DNA of 64,000 bases from JANXSF01 sp043745195 (GCA_043745195.1 JAYTTF010000285.1:32878-96877), one strand, 5' to 3'; counted from the first letter of the stretch, positions 34,634 to 44,091 are shown. Notes: generated by a model not told the origin, from the sequence alone. Numbers and translations: made by a program.

Positions 34634-35491
34634 TTACTCCACGCCAAACTCCCATCCCTTCCCCAACGTTCCCTTCTTCTCCTCGCCACTGCCCAGAATA
34701 AAGAAAATATACTCCCCCGCGACCAACTTCGGAAGCGACAGCATCAGCACTCCCTGACCCACATCCTTCGATTCAAATTGACGCACGGCCGACACAGGGA
34801 AAGCCGGCTTATCGGGCTTTGGTCCGAAATTCAGGTCCCGCCGGGCATCCTCCTTCGTCATCATCACCAGCGCCAAGTCCTCTGCTGCGGTCTTTTCTCC
34901 AAGTCGCGCATAGACCTTACTCACATTCGCTGCAACTCGGACCTTGGCAGCACTCCCTGCGATGGAACCAACCGTTTGCCCCTTCAGTAATCCGCCTGTC
35001 AGCTTCGCGCCTAATTTCCCAGGTCGCTTCGATACAACGATCGGTTTTAGCTCTAGTTGTAGCGGCTTTTCGGGGTCATCCATGATGTACAAGCCTATTT
35101 CCGGAGGAACCTTCAAAACAATCGGATAGGCCGGTGGCTTACTTGGCTTCGGAGGAGGAGCCACTGCGGTATTCGATGATGGCGCTGGAGGCGGCGGCGG
35201 GGAATAAGGAAGCGATGGATCCAGCAAATACTTCACCACGTTTTCACTGAGTCCCATCTTCTGCAGTTCCGCAGTCTCATCCGCGTTTAAGTCGAATGGT
35301 TTGCCGTTCCGCCGGATGCGGGTGATGATCAACTCTTCAGTTTGTTTGGACTGATGCCATTTGAGCACTTCTTCCAACGTCAACGATCCTGGGGTGATAG
35401 GTTTGGCGGGCTCCTGGCCGACAACGGAAATCGCGGCATTTAAGAACACCATTACGGTAATAGGGATCAGGCGCCTTGTCATTTTTTTCAT
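34634..35491 (-). CDS. Secreted protein of unknown function inside the T6SS locus
   Basis: This 285-residue protein has a signal peptide ('RRLIPITVMVFLNAAISVVG') and a helical module ('LTLEEVLKWHQSKQTEEL', 'RNGKPFDLNADETAELQKMG') comparable with the start of the protein at 25584-26501. A Pro-rich linker (about residues 95-120) leads to a beta-rich C-terminal domain ('VLKVPPEIGLYIMDD', 'GVLMLSLPKLVAGEYIFFIL'). No lipobox is present. It is transcribed away from tssL. Its position suggests an accessory cell-envelope role for the secretion system, but no function is known. Confidence 0.55.
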   Translation of the reverse strand: MKKMTRRLIPITVMVFLNAAISVVGQEPAKPITPGSLTLEEVLKWHQSKQTEELIITRIRRNGKPFDLNADETAELQKMGLSENVVKYLLDPSLPYSPPPPPAPSSNTAVAPPPKPSKPPAYPIVLKVPPEIGLYIMDDPEKPLQLELKPIVVSKRPGKLGAKLTGGLLKGQTVGSIAGSAAKVRVAANVSKVYARLGEKTAAEDLALVMMTKEDARRDLNFGPKPDKPAFPVSAVRQFESKDVGQGVLMLSLPKLVAGEYIFFILGSGEEKKGTLGKGWEFGVE

Positions 35492-35567
35492 TTGTAGAAT
35501 ATCACTCGCTTCAGTTCATTGCAATTAAGGCTATATTGTACTGTCCTTTCTATTCCATGTTGTTGCC

Positions 35568-35586
35568 AACGACTTCCGGAAGCGTT
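35568..35586. promoter_or_regulatory. Inverted repeat upstream of tssL
   Basis: AACG-A-CTTCC is followed directly by GGAAG-CGTT, giving a 9-bp inverted repeat with one bulged A. It lies about 45 bp before the tssL start, in the divergent region between the secreted unknown and tssL. It may be an operator or a leader hairpin. Confidence 0.3.
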
Positions 35587-35631
35587 AGTCTTGTGGGAAC
35601 AGATCATTGCCAAGACAAGGTGACCCCCTGA

Positions 35632-36369
35632 ATGTCCTCTGCTGTTTCTAATGTTGGCCCGCAGCCCGTTGTTGAGCGCACCGATACCCTTGCTCTGCTA
35701 TTTCAAGGAATTTTCACTGGAATCGTCAGAATCCAAGCAGGCAAGCAGCCACTTTCGGATTTAGAGACCTTTCGCCGGCGTATGAAAACCGCTCTGCAGG
35801 AAGTGGAACGGGAAGCTCTTTCAGCCGGTTACAACAGCGCGGATCTTCGCGATGCCCAATTCGCAGTCGTCGCCCTGCTTGATGAATCCATCCTTTCCTC
35901 CAAAGAACCGGGCAGAGAGCAATGGCGCGCGCAACCGCTGAATAACGAATTGTTCGGCCAGGCGATCGCCGGTGAAGTTTTCTTTGACAAGCTCAATTCC
36001 CTTTCGGGACGCGGCGATTCGCTTCACTTGGCGGATGTGTTGGAAGTTTATCTCCTCTGCCTTTTACTGGGCTTCGAGGGTCGTATGTCCGGTTCCTACA
36101 GGGGCGAAGCCCTTGTTCTGGGAGAGAAACTCCGTCGGCGGATTGAGGCAATTCGGGGAACCGATTATAAACTTTCTCCTCCATTGGAATTCGCGGCGGC
36201 ACCTCAAAGAGTGATCGCGGCGGCGGCTCCGAACCATAAATGGCTGCTTTGGTCGGCGGCTGTTATTAGTGGAATGCTGCTTCTGTTCTTCCTGTATTGG
36301 TTTACCCTGGATTGGCCACTTTCTCGAATCGAAACTCCGGCTAGCGCAAAGAGTGGGAAAACGCCATGA
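35632..36369 (+). CDS. tssL: T6SS membrane complex protein TssL (DotU/IcmH)
   Basis: This 245-residue protein is TssL. The cytoplasmic hook domain holds 'DLRDAQFAVVALLDESIL', 'LNNELFGQAIAGEVFFDKL' and 'LEVYLLCLLLGFEGRMSG'. One C-terminal membrane helix spans about 206-225. Only about 20 residues follow the helix, so the OmpA-like peptidoglycan-binding extension found in some TssL is absent. TssL joins TssM (and usually TssJ) in the envelope-spanning complex. A good Shine-Dalgarno (AAGGTGA) precedes the ATG. The stop overlaps the tssM start by 4 bp. Confidence 0.93.
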   Translation: MSSAVSNVGPQPVVERTDTLALLFQGIFTGIVRIQAGKQPLSDLETFRRRMKTALQEVEREALSAGYNSADLRDAQFAVVALLDESILSSKEPGREQWRAQPLNNELFGQAIAGEVFFDKLNSLSGRGDSLHLADVLEVYLLCLLLGFEGRMSGSYRGEALVLGEKLRRRIEAIRGTDYKLSPPLEFAAAPQRVIAAAAPNHKWLLWSAAVISGMLLLFFLYWFTLDWPLSRIETPASAKSGKTP

Positions 36370-39300
36370 TGATCCGCAGCCTACTATTTCTGCTTTTTCT
36401 TTACACAGCTCTTGTATGGGTACTGTCCTTTTACTATGGCGGGGATTCCGGAGTTGATGTCAAACGGGGGCTTTTATACACTGCCGCCGGCATTGCCGCC
36501 TTGATTGCCTGGTTGATTATTGAAAGGGTTTGGAGTTGGTGGAGAACTCACAGTGCCCAAAGAACGGCTCGTCCAGTTGCCCCCACCGCAGCTCCGGTTA
36601 AGCCGCAACATCCCGACGACGTAGCGTTGGAAAGTTTGTTGGCTGAAGCCGAGACAAGACTTGCGGAATCGGCTGCCTTCCGTGGAAGCAATACGCGGAT
36701 TCTCGATCTGCCGATGTATCTTTTGCTGGGGTCCGAAGGCGCGGGCAAGACCTCCGTACTGGAAGCGTCAGGGATGGAGCCAGTGCTGCTTGCAGGCCAG
36801 GTAGCAGCAGTGGGCAAATCGGTAGCCTCTACCCGGTTAGTCAATATTTGGCTAGCTAAAGACACTCTTTATCTGGAGATCAGCGGACGGATTTTCGGTG
36901 GGGACTTGACCCGTTTCACGGAATTTGTGGAATGCCTGCGAGCTCAGCCGGTGCTGTCGCCATTGCGTCAGCGTGTCGCCAAGACTAGTTTGGGAAAGCT
37001 GTTTGAGGCCCCCGCCCCGCCTCCCCAACTTCGTGGCGTGTTACTGTTCTTTTCGACGCGGGAGTTTATTGGAACGCCAGATGTCTTGAAAATTGAAAAA
37101 GCCACGCAGCAGATTCGCGAGCGGCTGGATGCGGTTGCCGCCCACTTCGGAACCGGCTGTCCGGTATACGTACTTTTCACGAAAACGGATTTCCTTCCCT
37201 TCTATCAGGATTTCTTCAGCCGCTTCAGCGAATCGGAGGCAAACCAGGTTTTCGGCATTCTGGATGCAAGTGAGGCGGGGAACAAGGGACCAGAAAACAG
37301 AGTGTGGGCGGAAGCTGAATCCCGCCGCTTCGGAAAGTTTTTTAACAGCTTGTTTCTCCGGCTTAATAACCGGCGGCTCCTGGCCTTAGCCACAGAAGCG
37401 CAACAGTATCAAAAACCTGCGCTCTATGAATTTCCGCGGGAATTCAAGAGAATTCGGGAACTGCTAGTGCAGTTCCTGGTGGACCTGTTCAGACCTAATC
37501 CTCTGAAAGCGTCTCCCGTTTTGCGGGGTTTTTTCTTTTTAGGAACAAGGCAAGTAGAACGTTCCGCCGGGCAAGGCAAACACGAAGTAACGGAGAAGTC
37601 CCGCCCAAGTGCTTTGGAAGTGACGCACATCTTTCGTTCCGGTACGGAAATTCTTTCCCCGGAAATGCTGCAAGGGGTCTTAGGCGGACGCGGGCCAACG
37701 CAAATGGCGACTAGTTGGATGTTTGTGACGGATTTCTTCCATAGCGTTCTGTCGCAGGACCGTCCACCGGCTCCAGCTCCAATCCGCGCCGCCTCGTCTC
37801 CAGCGGAGCGTTTTGGCCCTTGGGTCTTCGCCGCGACCGCATTTTTGGGAGTGCTGGCTGGTGCACTTTGGACGGCATCCTGGTTCTCGAATCATCGAAT
37901 CGTATCGGAGACGGTGCGGCTGGTTGAACAAAACAGGCGGGCCTCAACGGAAGTAAATCCCGCGTCTTTGGCCGCGCTCGATGAGTTGCGTAGTCATTTG
38001 GAATATTTGAAAAAGAATGATTCCTGGATTCCGCACTGGGGTCTCTACACGGGCAACAAAGCGTACACGCTGGGCCGTGCGGCCTACTTTCGCCGCTTGC
38101 GGGTCGTGTTGTTTCAAGGAATCAACGATACGCTTATTGGTAGGCTTCAAAGTCCAAGCTCCAATACCAAGCCTCCCCTTTACGACAGCTTGAAGTCGCA
38201 CCTGGTCATTACTACCAAAGCATGTCCTGTGGAAATATCTCTAAATGGAGTTTTGGCAGCGGCACTTCAGGAGTGGAAGCCACAGTTGGGTACTGAGCAA
38301 TATGATGTGGCCAACCGTCAGATCGCCTACTACACAGCAACGGTAATCGACGAAAATGAGTTGCCCTTAACGCTGACCGCCGATTTGGCAAGTATCCATC
38401 AGGCGCGGGAATTTTTAAGAAATGCGGATGGATTGGATCAGCAATTGAACGGGCTGCTAGCCCAAGTTAGTAAGCAAATTCCCGCTTTGCAGGTCCAGGA
38501 GCGCATTCCGGAATATGCCAAGGTATTGTCGGGACCTTCGTCGGTTCCAGGTCAGTTCACCAAAGCCGGAAGCGCCGTAATGGAAAAGTTGATCGATGCG
38601 GGAACTTGGAGCAGTGGAGAAGAATGCGTAACTGGGGCAAGTAAGATTCCTGGGGCCGCGATGCTCAAGGATGTGGACACAAAAAACAAGTTGCGCTATT
38701 TGTACTATTCCAAGTATGCGGAAGCGTGGCGTCAGTTTTTAGGTGGTTTCAGAGTACTCGGTTTTTCTGGTACGGCTGACGCGGCTTTAAAACTGGAAAA
38801 ACTTATCGGGCCGCAATCGGCGCTGTTGGGTTTGGTGAAACTTGTTGCAGAAAACACGAATTTCACAGCCAAGGCCGGTGAGGTCTCTTTTGTCGAAAAG
38901 ATTGGTTTCGGTATTTTGACTCAAAAGAAAAAAGCTTTAGAAAAAGTAGCGGGTGAAGCTGGCCAAGCTTTGCCGAAACCCGTTGGCTTGACGGCGGCGG
39001 ATGTGACGCTGCTCTTCCAGCCGACGCAAGTCGCCACGCCGCCCGCCTCGCCGGTGTTGGTTAGTGAGGGGAACCAAGCTTATGTGACGGGGTTGAGGGC
39101 ATTGCAACAACAATTGGAAGCTTACTCACGCGCCTCCGGCAGCGAGGAGAAAAGCAACATAATTCCAGCGGCTCGCCAAGCTCTTGTGCAATCGAAGGCG
39201 GGCTTGGATGGACTCGCCGATAAGTTTGCGAACGCGGGCAACCAGGGGCTAAACACTCAGTTGGCTGACTTATTAGAGCAGCCCATCCGATTCGCCGATA

Positions 39301-40061
39301 AATTAATTCCAGCGAACGCGAAGGCCCCTATCCTTGGGAAATTGACCGGGGACTTGGCCACCATGTGCGCGGCTATCAACCCCACAATCAGAAAATACCC
39401 TTTCAATCCGCAGGCTGGTCCAAGTTCAGAGGCAACGATTGACGACATCAAGAAGGCCTTCGCACCGAAAGCCGGCAGAATTTGGCAATACCAACAATCG
39501 CTAGCGGAATCCGTAATACGGCAAGGAACGGAATGGATCCCGGGCCCCGCCAAACCGCAGGCCTCAGCATCCTTGATTGCGTTCTTAAACCAAGCGCAGA
39601 GGATAACCGATTCGTTCTTTCCGTCCGGATCCTTGCAGCCGCGATTGACATACAGTTTGCGGCCGGTTCCAGGCTCAGGGCCAGCGACCCGCCTCGTTAT
39701 TGACGGCAAGGAACTAAACTCCGGTGTATCGAAACTCCGAACCGCTTTTGAGTGGCCGGCGACTTCAGGCGCGGTTCCCGGAGCAACAGGCGAGCAGAGT
39801 TCCGGCGGACTCCAGTCGGGATTCGGGCAATATGACGGCATTTGGGGTGTGTTCAGGTTGTTCCAGAACGCGGACAGACGAGGGCTCGATGAGAAGCGCG
39901 TTCAATGGAGCGAAATCCGCGGGCGTGGCGGGGCAACCGCTCAGAAACTGACTCCGCCAGCGGTGGTCGAATTCGTCGAGTTTCCAGGAGGCGTCGATCT
40001 GTTCAATCCGAGGTTCTTCGATTCCTTGCGTTGTCCAACGGAGGCGGTGGTTCGGGAATGA
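36366..40061 (+). CDS. tssM: T6SS membrane complex protein TssM (IcmF)
   Basis: This 1231-residue protein is TssM. Two N-terminal membrane helices (about 5-22 and 37-55) are followed by a cytoplasmic NTPase-like domain with Walker A 'GSEGAGKTS' near residue 121. A third helix lies at about 486-508, and a long periplasmic region reaches the C-terminus ('QYDGIWGVFRLFQNADRR'). Walker A is intact, unlike in some TssM. It spans the inner membrane and contacts TssL. No TssJ lipoprotein gene is nearby, so its outer membrane contact is unclear. Confidence 0.94.
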   Translation: MMIRSLLFLLFLYTALVWVLSFYYGGDSGVDVKRGLLYTAAGIAALIAWLIIERVWSWWRTHSAQRTARPVAPTAAPVKPQHPDDVALESLLAEAETRLAESAAFRGSNTRILDLPMYLLLGSEGAGKTSVLEASGMEPVLLAGQVAAVGKSVASTRLVNIWLAKDTLYLEISGRIFGGDLTRFTEFVECLRAQPVLSPLRQRVAKTSLGKLFEAPAPPPQLRGVLLFFSTREFIGTPDVLKIEKATQQIRERLDAVAAHFGTGCPVYVLFTKTDFLPFYQDFFSRFSESEANQVFGILDASEAGNKGPENRVWAEAESRRFGKFFNSLFLRLNNRRLLALATEAQQYQKPALYEFPREFKRIRELLVQFLVDLFRPNPLKASPVLRGFFFLGTRQVERSAGQGKHEVTEKSRPSALEVTHIFRSGTEILSPEMLQGVLGGRGPTQMATSWMFVTDFFHSVLSQDRPPAPAPIRAASSPAERFGPWVFAATAFLGVLAGALWTASWFSNHRIVSETVRLVEQNRRASTEVNPASLAALDELRSHLEYLKKNDSWIPHWGLYTGNKAYTLGRAAYFRRLRVVLFQGINDTLIGRLQSPSSNTKPPLYDSLKSHLVITTKACPVEISLNGVLAAALQEWKPQLGTEQYDVANRQIAYYTATVIDENELPLTLTADLASIHQAREFLRNADGLDQQLNGLLAQVSKQIPALQVQERIPEYAKVLSGPSSVPGQFTKAGSAVMEKLIDAGTWSSGEECVTGASKIPGAAMLKDVDTKNKLRYLYYSKYAEAWRQFLGGFRVLGFSGTADAALKLEKLIGPQSALLGLVKLVAENTNFTAKAGEVSFVEKIGFGILTQKKKALEKVAGEAGQALPKPVGLTAADVTLLFQPTQVATPPASPVLVSEGNQAYVTGLRALQQQLEAYSRASGSEEKSNIIPAARQALVQSKAGLDGLADKFANAGNQGLNTQLADLLEQPIRFADKLIPANAKAPILGKLTGDLATMCAAINPTIRKYPFNPQAGPSSEATIDDIKKAFAPKAGRIWQYQQSLAESVIRQGTEWIPGPAKPQASASLIAFLNQAQRITDSFFPSGSLQPRLTYSLRPVPGSGPATRLVIDGKELNSGVSKLRTAFEWPATSGAVPGATGEQSSGGLQSGFGQYDGIWGVFRLFQNADRRGLDEKRVQWSEIRGRGGATAQKLTPPAVVEFVEFPGGVDLFNPRFFDSLRCPTEAVVRE

Positions 40062-40119
40062 ATTGTTCCATTGTGAAATCTTTATCAAAGAATGTGATAT
40101 ACCAAACTGATAGAAATCA

Positions 40120-40141
40120 CTATATGATAGATTCCATATAG
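40120..40141. promoter_or_regulatory. AT-rich region with inverted repeat before tssB
   Basis: CTATATG and CATATAG form perfect 7-bp arms with an 8-nt spacer in the 127-bp tssM-tssB gap. Upstream, TTGTGA (near 40074) and TGATAT (near 40095) could be -35/-10 boxes. This may mark a separate promoter and an operator for the sheath-tube genes. The assignment is by eye only. Confidence 0.35.
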
Positions 40142-40188
40142 TTGTAGGTTAGCCCGGGCGCAGGCCGGCGGGCACAGGAGACGTTGTA

Positions 40189-40716
40189 ATGGCAAAAGAG
40201 AGCATCAACAAGAAGTTGGCCAGGGTGCGAGCCCCTCGGGTTCACATTACCTACGATGTGGAAACGGGCGGAGCGATTGAAAAACGAGAAATTCCTTTCG
40301 TGGTTGGAGTGCTGGCCGACCTTTCTGGCCAGCCGGAAAAGCCGCTGCCTTCCATGAGCCAGCGGAAGTTCGTTGATATTGATCGCGATAATTTCGATCA
40401 GGTATTGACCAAAAGCGCCCCGCGGCTGGCATTCAAGGTTGACAATCGTTTGAGCGAGGACGACACCAAATTGGGTGTGGAACTGCGTTTCAGCAAGCTG
40501 GATGATTTTGGCCCGGCGGCGGTCTCACGGCAAGTGCCGGCGCTCAGGAAGCTGCTTGAATTACGAAATTCGCTGCAAAATCTTCGTTCGAGTTTGATCA
40601 CCAACGAAAAGCTGGATTCAATCCTTCAAGACGTACTTAGTAATACAGAAGCACTGCAGCGTATCGGGGCCGAGACCCCTTCTCAAGTAGCTGCGCCTGA
40701 AAAGAAGGAGGAGTAA
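40189..40716 (+). CDS. tssB: T6SS sheath small subunit TssB
   Basis: This 175-residue protein is TssB (VipA), which with TssC builds the contractile sheath. Family features are 'SINKKLARVRAPRVHITYDV', 'IPFVVGVLADLSG', 'FVDIDRDNFDQVL' and 'VPALRKLLELRNSLQNLR'. It has a Shine-Dalgarno AGGAG before the ATG. Its 3' end holds AAGGAGGAG, the strong ribosome site of tssC. Confidence 0.95.
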   Translation: MAKESINKKLARVRAPRVHITYDVETGGAIEKREIPFVVGVLADLSGQPEKPLPSMSQRKFVDIDRDNFDQVLTKSAPRLAFKVDNRLSEDDTKLGVELRFSKLDDFGPAAVSRQVPALRKLLELRNSLQNLRSSLITNEKLDSILQDVLSNTEALQRIGAETPSQVAAPEKKEE

Positions 40717-40719
40717 TTC

Positions 40720-42210
40720 ATGGCAGAATCTAAGACAGTTTCACAAGCCTCATCGATTGTTCAGACAGTGCCCGAAGGCGGAAGCCTTCTGGATACCATC
40801 GCGGAAAAAGGCAGCCTTGGGCAGACTCCTGAGGAACGCTTCAAAGGCAAGGAATGGATTAAGAGCCTGGTTGACGAAGTTTTAAAAGGGCAAGTGAGGG
40901 TCGACAAGGATACGGACCTTATGTTGGCCGCCCGCATCAAGGAGATCGATGAGTTGATTTCAACCCAGCTCAACGAAGTGATGCACGCCGAAGAGTTTCA
41001 AAAACTGGAAGGTGCCTGGCGTGGGTTGAACTATCTGGTGATGAATACCGAGACCTCGACGACTCTCAAAATCAAGGTCATGAACGTGAGCAAGAAAGAT
41101 CTGCTCAAGGATTTGCAGAAGGCGGTTGAGTTCGATCAGAGCGCGGTTTTCAAGAAAATCTACGAAGAAGAATTTGGTACTCTTGGCGGCAACCCGATCG
41201 GGGCTCTTATCGGTGACTATCACATTACTCGGCATCCGGAAGATATCGATCTGATTTCCAAGATGTCGAACGTGGCGGCGGCCTCTCACGCGCCTTTTCT
41301 TGCCGCTGGAGATCCGGCCCTTTTCAATATGGAAAAGTTTACGGAACTGGCTGGCCCCCGGGATTTGGCGAAAATCTTCGACAATGAGGCCTACATTCAG
41401 TGGAAGATGTTCCGCAAGAGCGAAGATTCCCGCTATGTCGGCCTTTGCTTACCTCACGTTTTGATGCGCTTGCCCTATGGCAAAGAAACTTCTCCCGTGG
41501 AGGAGTTCGATTACGAAGAGGGCGTGGACGGGCGGGATCATAGCAAGTATCTTTGGGGCAATGCCGCTTACGCTCTGGGCGCCCGGTTGACCGACGCCTT
41601 CGCTAAACACGAATGGTGCGCGGCCATTCGCGGCGTAGAAGGTGGCGGCCTTGTGGAAGGCTTGCCCACCCACACATTTCAGACCGACGACGGGGACATC
41701 GCCATCAAGTGTCCTACTGAAATCGCCATTACTGATCGCCGGGAGGCTGAACTTTCCAAGTTAGGTTTTATTCCCTTGAGTTATTACAAAGGAACCAATA
41801 ACGCCGCATTCATGGCCACGCAATCTGCCAATGAACCCACTCAATACTTGGATGCGGGAGCGAATGCGAACTCCAGGCTCTCCTCCCAATTGCAGTACAT
41901 CTTTGCGGTCTCGCGGTTTGCGCATTTCCTCAAGGTCATGATGCGCGACAAGATAGGCAGTTTCATGAGCAGGGAGCAATGTGAAAAATTCTTGAATCAA
42001 TGGATCGCAAATTACGTTTTGTTGGATGATTTTGCCGGCCAGGACACGAAGGCGAAATTTCCTTTGCGCGAAGCCCGTATTGAGGTAACAGAAGACCCGG
42101 CCAAGCCGGGCGTATATAAGGCGGTTGCTTACCTGCGTCCGCACTTCCAGTTGGATGAGTTGACTGTCTCTCTGCGGCTGGTCGCGCGCCTACCGCAGCC
42201 GAAGGGCTAA
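40720..42210 (+). CDS. tssC: T6SS sheath large subunit TssC
   Basis: This 496-residue protein is TssC (VipB), the large sheath subunit. It shows 'FQKLEGAWRGLNYLVMNTET', 'GALIGDYHITRHPEDIDLI', 'YVGLCLPHVLMRLPYG', 'IAITDRREAELSKLGFIPL' and 'FLNQWIANYVL'. Its N-terminal helix is the usual ClpV contact. It starts 3 bp after tssB, with a strong ribosome site. The sheath drives the Hcp tube when it contracts. Confidence 0.96.
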   Translation: MAESKTVSQASSIVQTVPEGGSLLDTIAEKGSLGQTPEERFKGKEWIKSLVDEVLKGQVRVDKDTDLMLAARIKEIDELISTQLNEVMHAEEFQKLEGAWRGLNYLVMNTETSTTLKIKVMNVSKKDLLKDLQKAVEFDQSAVFKKIYEEEFGTLGGNPIGALIGDYHITRHPEDIDLISKMSNVAAASHAPFLAAGDPALFNMEKFTELAGPRDLAKIFDNEAYIQWKMFRKSEDSRYVGLCLPHVLMRLPYGKETSPVEEFDYEEGVDGRDHSKYLWGNAAYALGARLTDAFAKHEWCAAIRGVEGGGLVEGLPTHTFQTDDGDIAIKCPTEIAITDRREAELSKLGFIPLSYYKGTNNAAFMATQSANEPTQYLDAGANANSRLSSQLQYIFAVSRFAHFLKVMMRDKIGSFMSREQCEKFLNQWIANYVLLDDFAGQDTKAKFPLREARIEVTEDPAKPGVYKAVAYLRPHFQLDELTVSLRLVARLPQPKG

Positions 42211-42247
42211 TTTTTGGGAGAGAAGCGCAATTCGCGAATCATAGGTT

Positions 42248-42267
42248 AGCCGCTTGTTGAAGCGGTT
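42248..42267 (+). terminator. Hairpin between tssC and hcp (possible attenuator)
   Basis: CCGCTT-GTTG-AAGCGG forms a 6-bp stem with a tetraloop, extended by one G-U and one A-U pair and followed by a short T run. A second small stem (GGCCG...CGGCC) follows at 42275-42299. The hairpins sit in the 136-bp gap before hcp. They could partly terminate transcription or stabilise the hcp transcript. The short T run makes a full terminator unlikely. Confidence 0.35.
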
Positions 42268-42346
42268 TGGATGGGGCCGCTCATTAGAATTGAACGGCCG
42301 GAATTTAAATTACTTTTCGCTAAACTGTCACATACAAGGAGATCTT

Positions 42347-42841
42347 ATGGCTAGTTTTGACGCCTACTTACAAATTGAAGGGATTCCTGGCGAAGCTACG
42401 GAGTCCAAGCATAAAGATTGGATTGAGTTGACTTCCATGCAACAAGTGGTAACTCAGCCAACTTCCTCGACAAAGGGATCTGCTGGAGGCGGCGCTACGG
42501 GCCGATCCGTCCACGGACCATTCGTCATCACGAAATTCCTCGATAAGGCCACGCCCAAACTTTTTGAAGCTGTCAGTTCTGGGAAGCACTTTAAGAAAGT
42601 CCAAATCGATGTCTGTCGCGCTGGTGGGGACAAAGTCAAATACTACGAAGTGAAAATGGAAGAGGTGCTCATTTCGGGCGTCACCACCAGCGGCCATGGC
42701 GGCAGTGATGAACTACCGAGCGAATCGGTTTCCTTCGACTACGGAAAGATAGAGTGGACCTACACCCAACAAAAACGAGCCGATGGTACCGGTGGAGGTA
42801 ATGTTGCGGCCAAGTGGAGTGTCACCGAAGGCAAGGTATAG
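42347..42841 (+). CDS. hcp: T6SS tube protein Hcp (TssD)
   Basis: This 164-residue protein is Hcp, which stacks as hexameric rings to form the inner tube and can carry small effectors. Its pattern is 'DAYLQIEGIPGEATESKHKD', 'GRSVHGPFVITKFLDKATP', 'CRAGGDKVKYYEVKMEEVLI' and 'SVSFDYGKIEWTY'. The start is set by AAGGAG eight bases before ATG 42347; an in-frame upstream extension to 42254 is not needed. No extra effector domain is fused. Confidence 0.95.
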   Translation: MASFDAYLQIEGIPGEATESKHKDWIELTSMQQVVTQPTSSTKGSAGGGATGRSVHGPFVITKFLDKATPKLFEAVSSGKHFKKVQIDVCRAGGDKVKYYEVKMEEVLISGVTTSGHGGSDELPSESVSFDYGKIEWTYTQQKRADGTGGGNVAAKWSVTEGKV

Positions 42842-42850
42842 TCATTCGTA

Positions 42851-44089
42851 ATGTCAAACATCGTCTACTATAGCGGCGAGTTGCTTCAACCTATCTCCAC
42901 CGAACGGCCTTGTGGAGAGGATTTGAGCTACGATCTTTTGTTTCGCGAAATTCGTGAGGCTCGCCGTTTTGACGATCTGGAGCAACCTAGTTGGAATCGC
43001 GTGGCCGAACTCTGTTCCGATGCCCTTATACGCCGCACAAAAGACTTAACACTGATTTCCTTTCTAACCGAAGCTGCGGTTCATCTGGATGGGTTCAAAG
43101 GCTTGACCGATTGCCTCCGTCTCACCCGGGAAATCGTGGTGGAGTTCTGGGATAAGGGGTTAATTCCTAGAATTGAGGACGGGGACATGGACTACCGTTC
43201 AGGAGCGTTCGGTTTACTCAACGACAAGATTCCCGACGCGATGACACAAGTCCCGATTACAGCGGGACCAGGTTACAACTTTTCCAGGTTTCGCCAGGCT
43301 CAATTAATGGGAACAGAATCGACGATTGCGCAAACAGGCGGGGAAAGACGCGAGACGCTAGACGGCTACCGGCGGCAAGGCTGGATTACTATGGATGCTT
43401 TTGACGGAGCCGTAAACACAACTCCCCGCAAAGCATTTGAAGCGACTTACGCTGCATTTGACGAAGCACGCAAGGAATTTAACTCCCTTTCCGCCGTGCT
43501 GGACCAGAAATTCGGAGAAGCCTCTCCATCGCTGGGAAATGCCCGTGGAGTGTTTGAAGGGATGGGAGACATTCTTAAGCTGATACTTAAGAAGAAACGG
43601 GATCAGGAACCAGACCCGGCGGCACCATCCCAGCCCGTCGACGGCCCTGACCCTAACAATGCCCATTCGCCGAATAATTTCGCAATCACTGCGGGACTGC
43701 CCGCTGATAACTCCGTATCTTGGGCTGAGGCAGAGGCACTTGTCAAGTCGGGCCACACGGACCGGGGATTAGCTCAAATGGCTTCCCTGGCCGCCAGCGA
43801 ATCTTCAGGCCGCGCTAGATTTCAACGAAAGCTCATGCTAGTGGACGTTTGTATGGGAGCTAACCGCGAACGGCTGGCAAAGACAATTTTGGAAGAACTG
43901 AAGAGCCAGATCACGGAATACAAATTAGAGCGATGGGAGAGTTCCGCATTGGTCGGTGCAGTTTGGTCTCGTCTGTACAGGCTCTATCGCAAGAGCGATC
44001 AAAGCAGCGAACAAGATCAAGCCGTAGCCCTTTATACGCAGTTGTGCCAACTGGATCCTTGGCAGGCATACCTCCATTGCGAGGATTAG
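42851..44089 (+). CDS. tssA: T6SS cap/assembly protein TssA
   Basis: This 412-residue protein has an ImpA N-terminal domain (about 8-130) with 'ISTERPCGEDLSYDLLF', 'RTKDLTLISFLTEAAVHLDG' and 'EFWDKGLIPRIEDGD'. A variable linker with Pro/Asp residues (about 255-290) and a helical C-terminal domain ('AEALVKSGHTDRGLAQMA') follow. TssA primes and coordinates tube and sheath growth. It lies 9 bp after hcp and 2 bp before tssE. Confidence 0.9.
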   Translation: MSNIVYYSGELLQPISTERPCGEDLSYDLLFREIREARRFDDLEQPSWNRVAELCSDALIRRTKDLTLISFLTEAAVHLDGFKGLTDCLRLTREIVVEFWDKGLIPRIEDGDMDYRSGAFGLLNDKIPDAMTQVPITAGPGYNFSRFRQAQLMGTESTIAQTGGERRETLDGYRRQGWITMDAFDGAVNTTPRKAFEATYAAFDEARKEFNSLSAVLDQKFGEASPSLGNARGVFEGMGDILKLILKKKRDQEPDPAAPSQPVDGPDPNNAHSPNNFAITAGLPADNSVSWAEAEALVKSGHTDRGLAQMASLAASESSGRARFQRKLMLVDVCMGANRERLAKTILEELKSQITEYKLERWESSALVGAVWSRLYRLYRKSDQSSEQDQAVALYTQLCQLDPWQAYLHCED

Positions 44090-44091
44090 CC

